A stretch of 64,000 bases of DNA from Colwellia sp. 20A7. Lineage in GTDB: Bacteria; Pseudomonadota; Gammaproteobacteria; Enterobacterales; Alteromonadaceae. Location of the stretch: NCBI RefSeq assembly GCF_009832865.1, contig NZ_CP047130.1, forward strand, positions 2,790,001 through 2,854,000, read 5' to 3'. The notes under the pieces are model-generated. The model made no database searches. It had not been told where the DNA came from and worked only from the letters and a program-made list of their open reading frames with translations. Positions 1 through 9,222 of the stretch are shown in pieces (position 1 is the stretch's first letter; each line of letters opens with the position of its first letter). Position numbers and translations under genes: made by a program.

Positions 1-2
1 CT

Positions 3-1001
3 GAAAAGCTTGGCGCAGAGCAAATGAATAATGGCAAAGCCTATTATGCTCATCAAATTAAAACCTACACCACATTAACAGACATTACGGCACAAGAAAT
101 ACATCAAATAGGGCTTAGCGAAGTAAAGCGTATTCGAGAAGAAATGGACCAAATCATCAAGGATCTTAATTTCAAAGGCTCTTTTGAAGAATTTACTCAA
201 TTTCTTCGAACTGCTCCGCAATTCTATGCTAAATCTGCGAAAGATTTATTGAAAGAAGCTTCTTATGTTGCCAAACGTATTGATTATGTAATGCCTGAGT
301 TCTTTGGAAAGCTACCACGTTTGCCCTACGGTGTAGTACCCGTACCTAAAGAAATAGCGCCTAATTATACAACCGCTTCATATAATGGTGCTGTCATTGG
401 TGGCAATCGTGGCGGCGCATACTGGCTAAATACTTATCAACTGGATCAACGCCCTTTATACGAACTTACCGCACTCACATTACACGAAGCAGTACCAGGT
501 CATCATCATCAGTCAGCTATTTCAAGTGAACTAAAAAATGTACCTAAATTTCGTTTAGGGCTTTATTTTAGTGCATATGGTGAAGGCTGGGGATTATATT
601 CAGAAAAGTTAGGTGTAGAAATGGGGGTTTACGACACGCCATATGATCATTTTGGCCGCTTAAGTTACGAAATGTGGCGAGCCTGTCGTTTGGTTATTGA
701 TACAGGCATACATTCTCAAGGTTGGAGTAGACAGCAAGGTATCGACTTCCTTGCGAGTAACACTTCGTTATCTGAAGCGAATGTAAGAGCTGAAGTAGAT
801 CGCTATATATCGTGGCCTGGACAAGCACTTTCATATAAATTAGGCGAAATTGCTATTTGGAAGCTTAGAAATAAAGCAGAAAAAGCACTAGGCGCAAAAT
901 TTAGCCTTCCTGATTTTCATGATGCTTTACTAGGTAACGGTGCATTACCACTTACCATGGTTGAAGCTGAAATTGACCGATTTATAGCGGCTAATAAGTA
1001 A
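3..1001 (+). CDS. DUF885 family metallopeptidase-like protein, C-terminal part (5' end outside window)
   Basis: The reading frame is open from base 3, so the gene starts before the window; the ATG at 24 is internal. About 330 C-terminal residues are present. The zinc-peptidase-like signature HEAVPGHHHQ is visible around residue 160 of the visible part, followed by a YGEGWGLYSEKL segment and a WSRQQGIDFL segment, all typical of the DUF885 family (usually about 600 residues, often with an exported N-terminus). DUF885 proteins are predicted metal-dependent peptidases, but the substrate is not known. No signal peptide can be judged because the N-terminus is missing. Family assignment is firm; function is only predicted. 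Confidence 0.88.
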   Translation, partial: EKLGAEQMNNGKAYYAHQIKTYTTLTDITAQEIHQIGLSEVKRIREEMDQIIKDLNFKGSFEEFTQFLRTAPQFYAKSAKDLLKEASYVAKRIDYVMPEFFGKLPRLPYGVVPVPKEIAPNYTTASYNGAVIGGNRGGAYWLNTYQLDQRPLYELTALTLHEAVPGHHHQSAISSELKNVPKFRLGLYFSAYGEGWGLYSEKLGVEMGVYDTPYDHFGRLSYEMWRACRLVIDTGIHSQGWSRQQGIDFLASNTSLSEANVRAEVDRYISWPGQALSYKLGEIAIWKLRNKAEKALGAKFSLPDFHDALLGNGALPLTMVEAEIDRFIAANK

Positions 1002-1088
1002 GCCGAGTTCAGGTTAAATAAGTTAAATGCTATTACGTTAACGTTGATAAAATTTAATTCGAAAAATCAGATGTTAACAATAAAATAT

Positions 1089-1123
1089 CATAAACTGCTC
1101 AGCCAACGGTTGTGCAGTTTATG
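1089..1123. other. Inverted repeat in the 1002-1310 intergenic region
   Basis: Ten-base arms CATAAACTGC and GCAGTTTATG are perfectly complementary around a 15-base loop, about 90 bases after the DUF885 stop. There is no T-run, so it is either a weak terminator or an mRNA-stabilising hairpin. Nothing else was recognised in the 309-base gap before the convergent DnaJ-like gene. Confidence 0.5.
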
Positions 1124-1310
1124 AGTGATAACTATTAAAAAATGAGCTTACTGATTTTTTAAGTAAGTATCAACGGCTTCGACATAAGCTTCTTAATTTT
1201 TATTAATTTATTCAATAGCTAGGTGGAAACCATTAATTCTATTTAAGAATGCCCCTAACAACCTTGTTGTTACATAAGGTTCAATCATTGCAGAATTATC
1301 AAAGTTAAAG

Positions 1311-1883
1311 TTAACTTCGATAACTAACGCTTAATATTTCATAAGCTTTACGAATTTCAATAAAATCTTCTGGGCAGCCCCCTTTATCTGGGTGGCTCAT
1401 AGTGACTTTACTTTTATATGACTGACGAATATCCAGCCAATTTACACCTTTCTCTAGACCTAATGTAGCCAACGCCGCATCAACTTTATCCACCGCGCGA
1501 TACTTTTGCCAAAAGCTTGCAAAGAGTGCGTTAACGTCGTCAGCAGTAATGTTCTTCAAATTAGACCAAGCTAGATAATAGTGAGCTAAATCAGTATCAC
1601 GTGTGGTTAAGCTATGTTCATTTGCTGCGTTCTTAGCAATAAGACAAATTTCTAATGGAAAAATAGTGAGTAAGAAACCTTCCGTTTGAATATCACGTTG
1701 AATTTGATATAAGGCATTCATAACAAAAAAATTCTTCTGAAAAAGAATAACTTGAGGGTCTTCTTCTTTACCAATAAGGGAAATAAGATCATCTTTACAA
1801 AGGTTAACTAAATCAATTAATGAGCATGCGCTATGTTGTTTTTTTAAATACTCCAAAATAGGAATAATCAAAGGATTGGTCAT
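1311..1883 (-). CDS. DnaJ-related protein with C-terminal J domain
   Basis: A 190-residue protein whose last ~60 residues form a J domain with the diagnostic HPD tripeptide (SHPDKGG) and the flanking helices (WLDIRQSYKSK before, FIEIRKAYEIL after). The N-terminal ~120 residues match the DNAJ-related N-terminal domain found in gammaproteobacterial J proteins. The J domain should stimulate the ATPase of a DnaK-type Hsp70; the client is unknown. The frame also opens at an ATG at 1916, but the ATG at 1883 is preceded by AAAGGAAG at good spacing, so the shorter start is preferred. Convergent with DUF885, divergent from the PEP-CTERM gene. Confidence 0.82.
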   Translation of the reverse strand: MTNPLIIPILEYLKKQHSACSLIDLVNLCKDDLISLIGKEEDPQVILFQKNFFVMNALYQIQRDIQTEGFLLTIFPLEICLIAKNAANEHSLTTRDTDLAHYYLAWSNLKNITADDVNALFASFWQKYRAVDKVDAALATLGLEKGVNWLDIRQSYKSKVTMSHPDKGGCPEDFIEIRKAYEILSVSYRS

Positions 1884-2121
1884 TAATTTAGCTTCCTTTA
1901 AATGAATTTCTGACATGTATTATCATTGCACTATGCTTTATATTAATTATGCTTTATATCAACTTTACTAGATACGACTGAATAAATGTCAGATTATTTT
2001 ACACTTTTAATTTTTACCTTCATCTAAGAAACTAATTAACTGATAAATAAAAGTTTTAATTTTTGGTATATAACCTGCTTAAGTTATGAAGGAACATTAA
2101 AAATTACTAAAGGATAATAAA

Positions 2122-2823
2122 ATGAATATAAACTTTTTTAAAGCAACTGTTGTTACCTTAGCATTAGCTGTAAGTAGTTTTGCTAATTCATCTTTAATTA
2201 CGCATGAATTTAACGATGGAGACTCTTTAGCTGCTTGGTCTGTAGATCGTACAGCGCCTGACGGATTTGAAATTATAAATAATGAACTTGTTATGTCGTT
2301 AACAGGGCCAGTTCACCCTACAAATACTTTTTATGATACGCACGGAATGAATCTTGATGTTGGTCAATCAAACTATGTATCTATTGATGTTTTCATTGAT
2401 AAGGCTTGGATCAACACTGAGCGATATGGTGGTGTGTGGGCTGAATCTTTTAACGCAGCTGATGTCACTACAGGTTGGCCTATTGTTGAATTTAGCGGGA
2501 TAAGCGGAGTACAAGCTTGGGATAATGGTGGTTGGCAAGCATTTACAACTAACTTTATTACTGGCGAATTTAATAACTTTAAACTTCAAGTAACTTCTAA
2601 TGGTGTAGAGTACTCATTAAACGATACTGTTTTTTATACTGATACTGTTGTAGATACACAATATTTTGGCAAAGTATTTTTGAATGCTAAATATGAAGGA
2701 AATGATTTTTCAGTAAGATATGACAACTTAGTTTATGGGACTGTTAACGTTCCAGAGCCTTCAACCTTTGCTATTTTCGCATTAGGTATCTTGGGTTTAG
2801 CGTCACGTAAATTTAACAAGTAA
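2122..2823 (+). CDS. PEP-CTERM sorting domain protein, secreted
   Basis: A 233-residue exported protein. It has an N-terminal signal peptide (hydrophobic stretch through about residue 22) and a C-terminal tripartite PEP-CTERM tag: VPEPST, a hydrophobic helix (FAIFALGILGLA) and a basic end (SRKFNK). In this family the tag is recognised by exosortase (EpsH/XrtA type), which processes the protein for release to the surface or matrix. The middle 180 residues are Asp/Asn/Trp-rich and beta-predicted, like many PEP-CTERM adhesin or matrix proteins; no catalytic motif is seen. The start is supported by AAAGGA before the ATG. The exosortase is not in this window. Confidence 0.85.
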   Translation: MNINFFKATVVTLALAVSSFANSSLITHEFNDGDSLAAWSVDRTAPDGFEIINNELVMSLTGPVHPTNTFYDTHGMNLDVGQSNYVSIDVFIDKAWINTERYGGVWAESFNAADVTTGWPIVEFSGISGVQAWDNGGWQAFTTNFITGEFNNFKLQVTSNGVEYSLNDTVFYTDTVVDTQYFGKVFLNAKYEGNDFSVRYDNLVYGTVNVPEPSTFAIFALGILGLASRKFNK

Positions 2824-2867
2824 TAAGCTGATCGGTTATACACGCTTACATTCAAGTAAATGAATAG

Positions 2868-2905
2868 AATAAAAAGCACCATTTTTTTGTGCTTTTTATT
2901 TACTT
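2868..2905 (+). terminator. Intrinsic terminator after the PEP-CTERM gene
   Basis: Twelve-base complementary arms AATAAAAAGCAC (2868-2879) and GTGCTTTTTATT (2889-2900) flank a T-rich loop, with T-rich sequence beyond. It could act in either direction. Confidence 0.75.
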
Positions 2906-3099
2906 TAATTTAAAGAGTTGTCTCGTCCTGTATTCATGTTTCACTCGTGATTTTTAGCCGAAAACTAGTAATACTGTCAGCAATCTTTTTCGTAAAAACT
3001 AAACTTATATATAGATTCATATACTTGCCCAGCTCCATAGAAGAAGCCTGTATGAATTACGTACTAAAAACAACGAAACAGGGTCTTTTTATAAGGCTA

Positions 3100-6000
3100 T
3101 TATTGTAAAGATGCTAACGCTTTTTGATAAAAAAGCTCCTTGTCATGATTACTTGTTTGAGTAAAATAAATAATGAATGCGTTCAATGTTTTAATAAGCT
3201 CTTCATCCGTAATATTTTTGTTTTCTCTCATTATTGTTAAGCATCGCGTTAAATAGGTTTCAGCTTTGTCACTGTCGCCTTTTAATAAATAGAGCCGTGC
3301 TAAACCAATTAAAGGACCTCTTAGTCCAGGATGATGCTCACCTAAAACTTCGATCTTAAAGTTAAGCCCTTCTTGATATAAACTGAGAGCTTTATCCAGT
3401 TGATTCCTATCGAGGTAAAGATTAGCAAGCTCTTGTGATGCGGTTAACGTGGTTGGGTGTTTAATACCTAATTTAGAGGTTAATTTTTTTACGGTATCTT
3501 CAATTAAAGGTCGTGCTTCGTCATAGCTTGCATTCAAGCGTAATAAACGTGAAAACTTCATTTGCGTTTGTAAGGTTTCAATATGGCTTTGACCTAGAAT
3601 ATCTTGTCTTAATTGCAGTGTTTTTCTAAATAACTGTTCAGCCTCTTCTACTTTACCTAAACCACGGTAACTATCAGCAAGGTTATGCATTGATCTTAAT
3701 ACCGTAATATGATGTTCTCCAAAGACCACTGATGCATGCTGAATATGTGCATTAATCATAGGCACTGCTAATTGATATTGCCCCATAGTTTCATATAATG
3801 AACCTAAGCTACTGGAACATACTAATGTTAATGGATCATATTCACCTAAAAGAACTCGACTATTTTCAATACACAAGGTGTACATCTCTTTAGCTTCTTC
3901 GTAGTCCCCTAGCCAGTAAGCTATAGTGCCCAATTGATTTAATGAACGAATGCTTTCTTTATTTTTATTACTAAAAAGTTTTTGTCGTTTTTCATAAACT
4001 TGTGTAAATATTTTTTTTGCTTTCTCTAGCGATCCCGTATCCTGATAAAAACCACCTAAATTACTTAAATAACCAAGGTATATAGGACTTTCTTCACCAT
4101 ACAATGTTTTACTTAGTGCGATAGACTCTTTAATTAACGGCAATTGAATTTTGAACTCAAATTTATTACCGTAAAAAAGAATATATTGCCTCAAAAAGTT
4201 TAAGTATTCTTTGCCTTGCGGTAATTCAGTATTGTTATAGAACGCTGCCGCGTTTATTAAATGCTTTTCTGCGGATTCGGATATCCCTAAGTCGATATAA
4301 ATACCAGCAATGACCGTTTGTATAGTCGCATCAATTTCAGGATGCTGAGCTAAAGCATTATCAGCATTAAGGTTTTCACTTGCTTTTACCAAAATATCTT
4401 TGACTAATACCTCTTTACCTTTGGCTTTTTGGGGTTGGATTTCCTTAAACATATTAGTTAAAAATGTGGATATTGCATCGGTTTTTTTGCTCTGGTATAA
4501 AGCGACATCACGCTCATAAGCGACCTGCCTTGATTGATACCAGGTTAAAAAGCTAAAACCAACCATGGCTAATACAAACAATGTGATGAAATTATTCTTT
4601 CTGTTTTCGTGCCGCTTAGATTTGGAAATAAACTCGATTTCATTAGCATTTAGATGAATGCCAGAGCGCTTACTTAATTGAATATCGTCTAAAATCTTCT
4701 GCTTTGAATTGAGTAACGTGTCAGTAGACTTATTACTTTCTAACCAATATAAACAATCATCTGCCAATTGTTCACGCTTATAAATTGCTTCACTATTTTC
4801 GTTAACCCATTCGCTAATTCGATGCCAATGCTTTAATAAGGCTTCATGAGCAATAGTGATAAATTGTACTTCATTATCTGTTTTTTCATTTTCAGCTTTT
4901 GAAGGAAAGTAACGCTGCTCTCCTGTTGATGTCTGAAGGATTGTTACGAAAAGGTGCGCATTAAGAAAGCTTTGAATAAATTCTTTTTCGGCTGGATCAT
5001 CAAAAATAGCTACTGGTACTTTTCGTGCCGTAATACTCAGCTTATTACGGTAGTCTATTTTGACTAAAGCGTGCATTATGCTCTCCCAGCATTTTTGCGC
5101 AGATGGTGATAAAAGATTAAAGGTGATTTCTGCTTGCTGAGCTATCGCTCCTTCCATTCCCCCCATATCATGATAAACGCTAAGCAGTAATTTGTTATCT
5201 TTACTACGTTGCTGGTATAGCAAGTCAAGTGTGTACTCTAACAGTGGTAGAGCATCGTGGTTTTTAACCGCTGCGGCCAGTAATATCTCATCCAATTGTT
5301 CGCCGCTTATTTCATCTTTTTCAAATGTTAAGCCTGCGGCTATAGCTGGATTACGTATCATCCTTGTAATTTCAATGGGGCTGGCGGCTTGTAAGTCGTA
5401 TTGACGTCCATTATCTTTTAAATCAGGAAAACCGTTAACGTCGATACATTCTGCATAAAAATCATTTCGTAACATGGCAATACATAATAAATTTTCGCAT
5501 TGTGCTAATTGCTTTATACAAATAACCAGGTTTTCTTTCAAACGCGTATCTAAATTATCATCCAGTAAAAATTGTTCAAACTGATCAATAACCAATAATT
5601 GGTAATTTTTTACCTTATTTGGACCGTCAATGTTTTCTGTTAATTCACCAGTGTTTACGAGGTCGTTTTGAACGAGATTTGCTGTATATAATCCTGACGT
5701 TAGTTTGAGTGGTGTTTGTTCTACTTCCTTTATAAAAGTCGTCAATTCAATATCAGGCTTTAATAGAGATAAAGTACTTAAAGCATTAATAATTGTAGCC
5801 GTAGGTGATTCATGAATACTTTGATTGGGCGTTATAATATGATGTTGTTTAACACGCAATTGAGAAAAGCCAGTTTCGCTGTTTAAATAAGGTAATACCC
5901 CTGCTCGAATCAATGACGATTTACCACTACCACTTTTCCCTAATAATAATAAAAAATGACAACGGCGTTCAATACAATGCTTTAAACTTTGAATAACTTC

Positions 6001-6477
6001 AGCAATCGCTTTTGTTCTGCCAAAGTAGATAGGCGTATGACTTTCATCAAACGTATTCAAACCCATATATGGTGAACCATGGGTCCATTGTGCAAGACTC
6101 TGTCGTGGAGCAAAGTGTGATGCTTCATTTTTAAAAACAACATCACTAATAATTCGATAACCGCGTCGATATATAGTTTCAATATATATCGGCTGTTTTG
6201 CATTACAACCCAACTTTTTTCTTAGGCCCGCAATACATTTTTGGACAGGAGCATCGCCATAGAAAGTACCCGACCAACAAGCGATTAACAATTGCTCTGC
6301 GCTGATAGTTTGACCCGCGTTTTGACATAGATAAATGAGTACATCCATCATTTTTGGTTCAATGGTAAAACTATTGTCTTTACTAATGAGTTGATTTGAA
6401 CCGCTATCCACGGCCCATTCACCTAAGGTAAAAGAGTATTGTTTATCGGTTGTATTCAAATGATCTTTGCTTGCCAT
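3100..6477 (-). CDS. Winged-helix / STAND NTPase / TPR transcriptional regulator, membrane-anchored
   Basis: A 1125-residue multidomain regulator. Residues about 15-112 form an OmpR/CadC-type winged helix ending in the usual ETIYRRGYRI wing. Residues about 130-600 are a STAND-type P-loop NTPase (nSTAND1-like) with Walker A GKSGSGKSS (~180) and Walker B-like LLVIDQFEQF (~293). A single hydrophobic segment (~632-652, ITLFVLAMVGFSFLTW) suggests an inner-membrane anchor. Residues ~700-1110 are repeated TPR units (for example LNQLGTIAYWLGDYEEA). STAND proteins oligomerise on ligand binding and NTP exchange; the TPR part would be the periplasmic or sensory module if the membrane segment is real. 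The gene is divergent from the 6774 gene, with an 18-bp direct repeat between them. The signal is unknown. Confidence 0.85.
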   Translation of the reverse strand: MASKDHLNTTDKQYSFTLGEWAVDSGSNQLISKDNSFTIEPKMMDVLIYLCQNAGQTISAEQLLIACWSGTFYGDAPVQKCIAGLRKKLGCNAKQPIYIETIYRRGYRIISDVVFKNEASHFAPRQSLAQWTHGSPYMGLNTFDESHTPIYFGRTKAIAEVIQSLKHCIERRCHFLLLLGKSGSGKSSLIRAGVLPYLNSETGFSQLRVKQHHIITPNQSIHESPTATIINALSTLSLLKPDIELTTFIKEVEQTPLKLTSGLYTANLVQNDLVNTGELTENIDGPNKVKNYQLLVIDQFEQFLLDDNLDTRLKENLVICIKQLAQCENLLCIAMLRNDFYAECIDVNGFPDLKDNGRQYDLQAASPIEITRMIRNPAIAAGLTFEKDEISGEQLDEILLAAAVKNHDALPLLEYTLDLLYQQRSKDNKLLLSVYHDMGGMEGAIAQQAEITFNLLSPSAQKCWESIMHALVKIDYRNKLSITARKVPVAIFDDPAEKEFIQSFLNAHLFVTILQTSTGEQRYFPSKAENEKTDNEVQFITIAHEALLKHWHRISEWVNENSEAIYKREQLADDCLYWLESNKSTDTLLNSKQKILDDIQLSKRSGIHLNANEIEFISKSKRHENRKNNFITLFVLAMVGFSFLTWYQSRQVAYERDVALYQSKKTDAISTFLTNMFKEIQPQKAKGKEVLVKDILVKASENLNADNALAQHPEIDATIQTVIAGIYIDLGISESAEKHLINAAAFYNNTELPQGKEYLNFLRQYILFYGNKFEFKIQLPLIKESIALSKTLYGEESPIYLGYLSNLGGFYQDTGSLEKAKKIFTQVYEKRQKLFSNKNKESIRSLNQLGTIAYWLGDYEEAKEMYTLCIENSRVLLGEYDPLTLVCSSSLGSLYETMGQYQLAVPMINAHIQHASVVFGEHHITVLRSMHNLADSYRGLGKVEEAEQLFRKTLQLRQDILGQSHIETLQTQMKFSRLLRLNASYDEARPLIEDTVKKLTSKLGIKHPTTLTASQELANLYLDRNQLDKALSLYQEGLNFKIEVLGEHHPGLRGPLIGLARLYLLKGDSDKAETYLTRCLTIMRENKNITDEELIKTLNAFIIYFTQTSNHDKELFYQKALASLQ

Positions 6478-6624
6478 TTTTGTACCCGTAACTTAATAAG
6501 CCTTATCGATTGATATAAAGCTTATAGTATCAACAACGCCTTTACCATAAACATTACATAAAAAATGAAAACTCAATAAAAAACATAAGCCATTGATAAG
6601 CAATGACTTTAATACCGATCGTCA

Positions 6625-6687
6625 TGGTAAGGAAATCGTAAGATTCTCTATATTGGCTTTATTACAATTTGGTAAGGAAACCGTAAG
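6625..6687. promoter_or_regulatory. Paired direct repeat, candidate operator of the divergent 6477/6774 promoter region
   Basis: TGGTAAGGAAATCGTAAG (6625-6642) recurs as TGGTAAGGAAACCGTAAG (6670-6687), 17 of 18 bases identical and 45 bases apart. It lies in the 296-base gap between the winged-helix/STAND regulator and the secreted protein. OmpR-type winged helices normally bind direct repeats, so these may be sites for the adjacent regulator. This is inference from position and repeat type. Confidence 0.5.
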
Positions 6688-6773
6688 TACTTTTACATAA
6701 TAATTAGTAATAATAGTTCAAATGCACAGGAAGTATAAATTAACAAATAACAAATCCATAAAGGAGAAAGACA

Positions 6774-7427
6774 ATGAAAACTATATTTGGTTTACTATTA
6801 ATATCTGTTTTTTTATTGATGGGTACGGTAACTAATGCTAACAACTTTAATATAAAAGTTAACACAAACGTTAATAATAAAAACTTGGTTGATGTTTGGA
6901 ATAATGACTTTTCTCAAAAAGCTTTTTTTAATGAGAAAAATAATACCACCTATTTAACTATTTATAATCAGCAAAATGAACTCGTTGCTGAACACCTTAT
7001 ACCAAGAGCGACAAAGCTGAAGAATATTACTTGGTCTGCAAACAACAAATATCTAACCTTTACCGAAAATGATCGAAATTTATGGGTCTATACCATTGAA
7101 CACAATGCGAGTAAATTAATTGAAAACAATCTTATTGATATCCAAGAAAATAAATTTAGTGTGCAATGGTCGCCAAATAGTGAATGGATTCAATATTTAT
7201 CGCATGTAAATTCTCGAAATAAAGCAAAGCTCTATTCATTAAAACGCCATCGTTCTTTTATATTACCTATAAATTCAAGCCAAATATCATCTATAAACTG
7301 GCAAGGTTATGACAATAAACTCATCATCAACTCTTCGTTTATGGAGCCAGAAAAACCTGAGCAGATGATTATTTATGGAATTAAGTTGGTATTACAAGCT
7401 GACTCTCAGGTTGCCCGCTTACACTGA
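6774..7427 (+). CDS. Secreted WD40/TolB-like beta-propeller fragment protein
   Basis: A 217-residue protein with a clear signal peptide (residues 1-22, hydrophobic core GLLLISVFLLMGTV, cleavage near TNA-NN). The body contains two TolB/WD40-like blade motifs, NITWSANNKYLTFTE and VQWSPNSEWIQYLS, plus weaker strands. That is fewer blades than a closed six- or seven-blade propeller needs, so it is either a partial propeller or works as an oligomer. It has an excellent ribosome site (AAAGGAGAAAG) and starts next to the paired repeats at 6625-6687. It is divergent from the winged-helix/STAND/TPR regulator, so it may be its target or partner. No enzyme motif was seen. Confidence 0.6.
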   Translation: MKTIFGLLLISVFLLMGTVTNANNFNIKVNTNVNNKNLVDVWNNDFSQKAFFNEKNNTTYLTIYNQQNELVAEHLIPRATKLKNITWSANNKYLTFTENDRNLWVYTIEHNASKLIENNLIDIQENKFSVQWSPNSEWIQYLSHVNSRNKAKLYSLKRHRSFILPINSSQISSINWQGYDNKLIINSSFMEPEKPEQMIIYGIKLVLQADSQVARLH

Positions 7428-7447
7428 TTTATCAAAGCAGTATTTAT

Positions 7448-7903
7448 TTAAATATCATCCATGCGATTAGCTGCATGTATAATTTGTTGAGCCTTTGCCG
7501 ATTGGAGTTCGATTAAATTTTCAAGGTGCGTTTTCACTGTTTCACTTGGCATTAGCGCCTTGATAATGTTCAACCAGTCGTTTAGCTCAAGCCTTATTTG
7601 TGTCGTTACATCTAGCACAGTAGTAATGTTAACATCCGAGTTTTCTTTAAAACTGATAATGCTTTCTGATACCTTGTGTTCAATATCTTCATCAATCCAC
7701 GTACTGAGAACACCAATAGCTTCATCGCTAATTAACCTTTTGATATCAAGAATATTTTCGGTTTGCTTTTCAATAATGTAATGAAGAAAAATACGCGTTC
7801 GTTCATCCTTTGTGTTTTCTAAAAAATAAACATATAAGTCATTTAATTCTTGGTTTATTTCCGTTACGTGCTGATATATGTCTTTTAATTGATGGAATCT
7901 CAT
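7448..7903 (-). CDS. Uncharacterised helical protein
   Basis: A 151-residue, acidic, all-helical protein with a strong ribosome site (AAGGAAAATAAA before ATG). The helix pattern (for example ELNDLYVYFLENTKDERTRIFLHYIIEKQTENI) with spaced His and Glu residues is reminiscent of ferritin-like or hemerythrin-like four-helix bundles, but no complete metal-binding signature can be identified. It is convergent with the secreted propeller-like gene and followed upstream by a MITE-like element. Not recognised; no function is proposed. Confidence 0.6.
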   Translation of the reverse strand: MRFHQLKDIYQHVTEINQELNDLYVYFLENTKDERTRIFLHYIIEKQTENILDIKRLISDEAIGVLSTWIDEDIEHKVSESIISFKENSDVNITTVLDVTTQIRLELNDWLNIIKALMPSETVKTHLENLIELQSAKAQQIIHAANRMDDI

Positions 7904-7927
7904 TTTATTTTCCTTAAATGTATAATA

Positions 7928-8086
7928 ATACCAATGCTATTAAATTATTGCCCACTTGTGCTGGTTAAAATAAGCCAAAGTTGTGTTGCTTTCAATCACA
8001 ATAGCCAGCTATTGCTCAATCAAGCGCCTTACCTTGATCTATTTTTCCTTCGCACAACAAGATCACAAACTTAATAGAAATGGTAT
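7928..8086. repeat. MITE-like element, second family (159 bp)
   Basis: The ends are inverted repeats: ATACCAATGCTATTAA on the left, and TTAATAGAAATGGTAT on the right (14 of 16 positions pair). The length and the ATACCA/TGGTAT termini resemble the 162-bp family elsewhere in the window, but the interior differs. It contains a 61-codon open frame judged spurious. Confidence 0.6.
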
Positions 8087-8154
8087 AAGCCGTATCGCTT
8101 TTGATGGTTATGGCTGAATTTACAATACCATGTTAAATATTGAAGTAACTATCA

Positions 8155-8178
8155 ATCTTAATCTTAATCTTAATCTTA
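8155..8178. repeat. Tandem hexamer ATCTTA x4
   Basis: Four perfect copies of ATCTTA just downstream (minus strand sense) of the flavoprotein gene stop at 8203. This is a simple sequence repeat that could vary by slippage; no role is evident. Confidence 0.8.
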
Positions 8179-8202
8179 AAAAAATATGTCACGACACTTA
8201 CT

Positions 8203-9222
8203 TTAAGAGTTAAGCAATTTTTGTAAAATAGGGCTTGTGGTTGTATACAGTGTCGCAACACGTTTTGTAGTATCCATTGACTGCTTAATAGCAAAAGCGG
8301 CTAATGCTGATTCATGAAAGCCACTTAAAATTAGATTTCTTTTGCCTGGATAATAATTTATATCGCCGACAGCATATATACCCGTAATAGACGTTTGAAA
8401 CTTTTCCGTATCTACACAAATTTGATGACGGTTCATTTCAAGATTCCAGTCAGCTATGGGGCCAATTTTGGGTGATAAACCAAACATAACAAGTAAAGAA
8501 TCAACATCAACGGTTCTTTTTATACCTGAAGATTGAATTATAAGCTTACTTAGTGAGTCTCCCTCTTTTTTATAATCAACCACTTGTCCGCATAAGAATT
8601 GCATTTCATAATTTGCACATAGCTGTTCCATTTTATTAATACTCGCTTCTGAGGCTCTAAAGTTAGTACTTCTATGAATCATCAAAACACTTTGTGCAAT
8701 AGGTTGTAATGTCAGTGCCCAATCAAATGCACTATCACCACCCCCTAATACCACAACATTTTTATCTTTAAATAAATTTTTGTCTTTTACTTTATAAAAA
8801 AGTTGGCGATCTTCAAATGCCTCAATACCCTTGATTTTTAAACGAACAGGTTCAAAAGCACCACTGCCTGCAGCAATAATTACTGCTCTACATTCGATTA
8901 AAACATCTCTATCCGTTTTAACAAAAAACAAATCATCTCTTTCTTTATGTATCTCTATGACCTTTTGAGATAACAAATATTCTGGGTTAAATGGTGAGGC
9001 TTGCTTTTCTAACGCCTCAATTATCGACTGCGCGGAAGCGACAGGAATAGCGGGAATATCATAAATAGGTTTGTCTGGGTAAAGTTGTGAACACTGGCCT
9101 CCTATTTCAGGAACGCTATCAACAACAATAGCTTTCAGACCTTGTAAACCTAATTCAAATATTTGAAATATTCCTACAGGGCCGGCACCAATAATAACAA
9201 CATCTGTCTTTAAGTTTTCCAT
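8203..9222 (-). CDS. Ferredoxin/flavodoxin--NADP+ reductase, thioredoxin-reductase-like (FNR2 type)
   Basis: A 339-residue flavoprotein. It has an N-terminal FAD-binding GAGPVG motif (residues ~12-17), a GGQC..LYP segment, a NAD(P)-binding VLGGGDSAFDWA motif (~157-168) and a C-terminal FAD motif YAVGDINYYPGKRNL. The absence of the CxxC redox pair of thioredoxin reductase, together with this overall pattern, fits the YumC-type ferredoxin-NADP reductases, which move electrons between NADPH and ferredoxin or flavodoxin. AGGA precedes the ATG. It is monocistronic, with about 410 bases of non-coding sequence upstream. Confidence 0.85.
   Translation of the reverse strand: MENLKTDVVIIGAGPVGIFQIFELGLQGLKAIVVDSVPEIGGQCSQLYPDKPIYDIPAIPVASAQSIIEALEKQASPFNPEYLLSQKVIEIHKERDDLFFVKTDRDVLIECRAVIIAAGSGAFEPVRLKIKGIEAFEDRQLFYKVKDKNLFKDKNVVVLGGGDSAFDWALTLQPIAQSVLMIHRSTNFRASEASINKMEQLCANYEMQFLCGQVVDYKKEGDSLSKLIIQSSGIKRTVDVDSLLVMFGLSPKIGPIADWNLEMNRHQICVDTEKFQTSITGIYAVGDINYYPGKRNLILSGFHESALAAFAIKQSMDTTKRVATLYTTTSPILQKLLNS

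Noticed and set aside
7889..8074. 61-codon plus-strand frame
   Set aside because: It lies almost wholly within the MITE-like element and has no ribosome site or protein-like composition.
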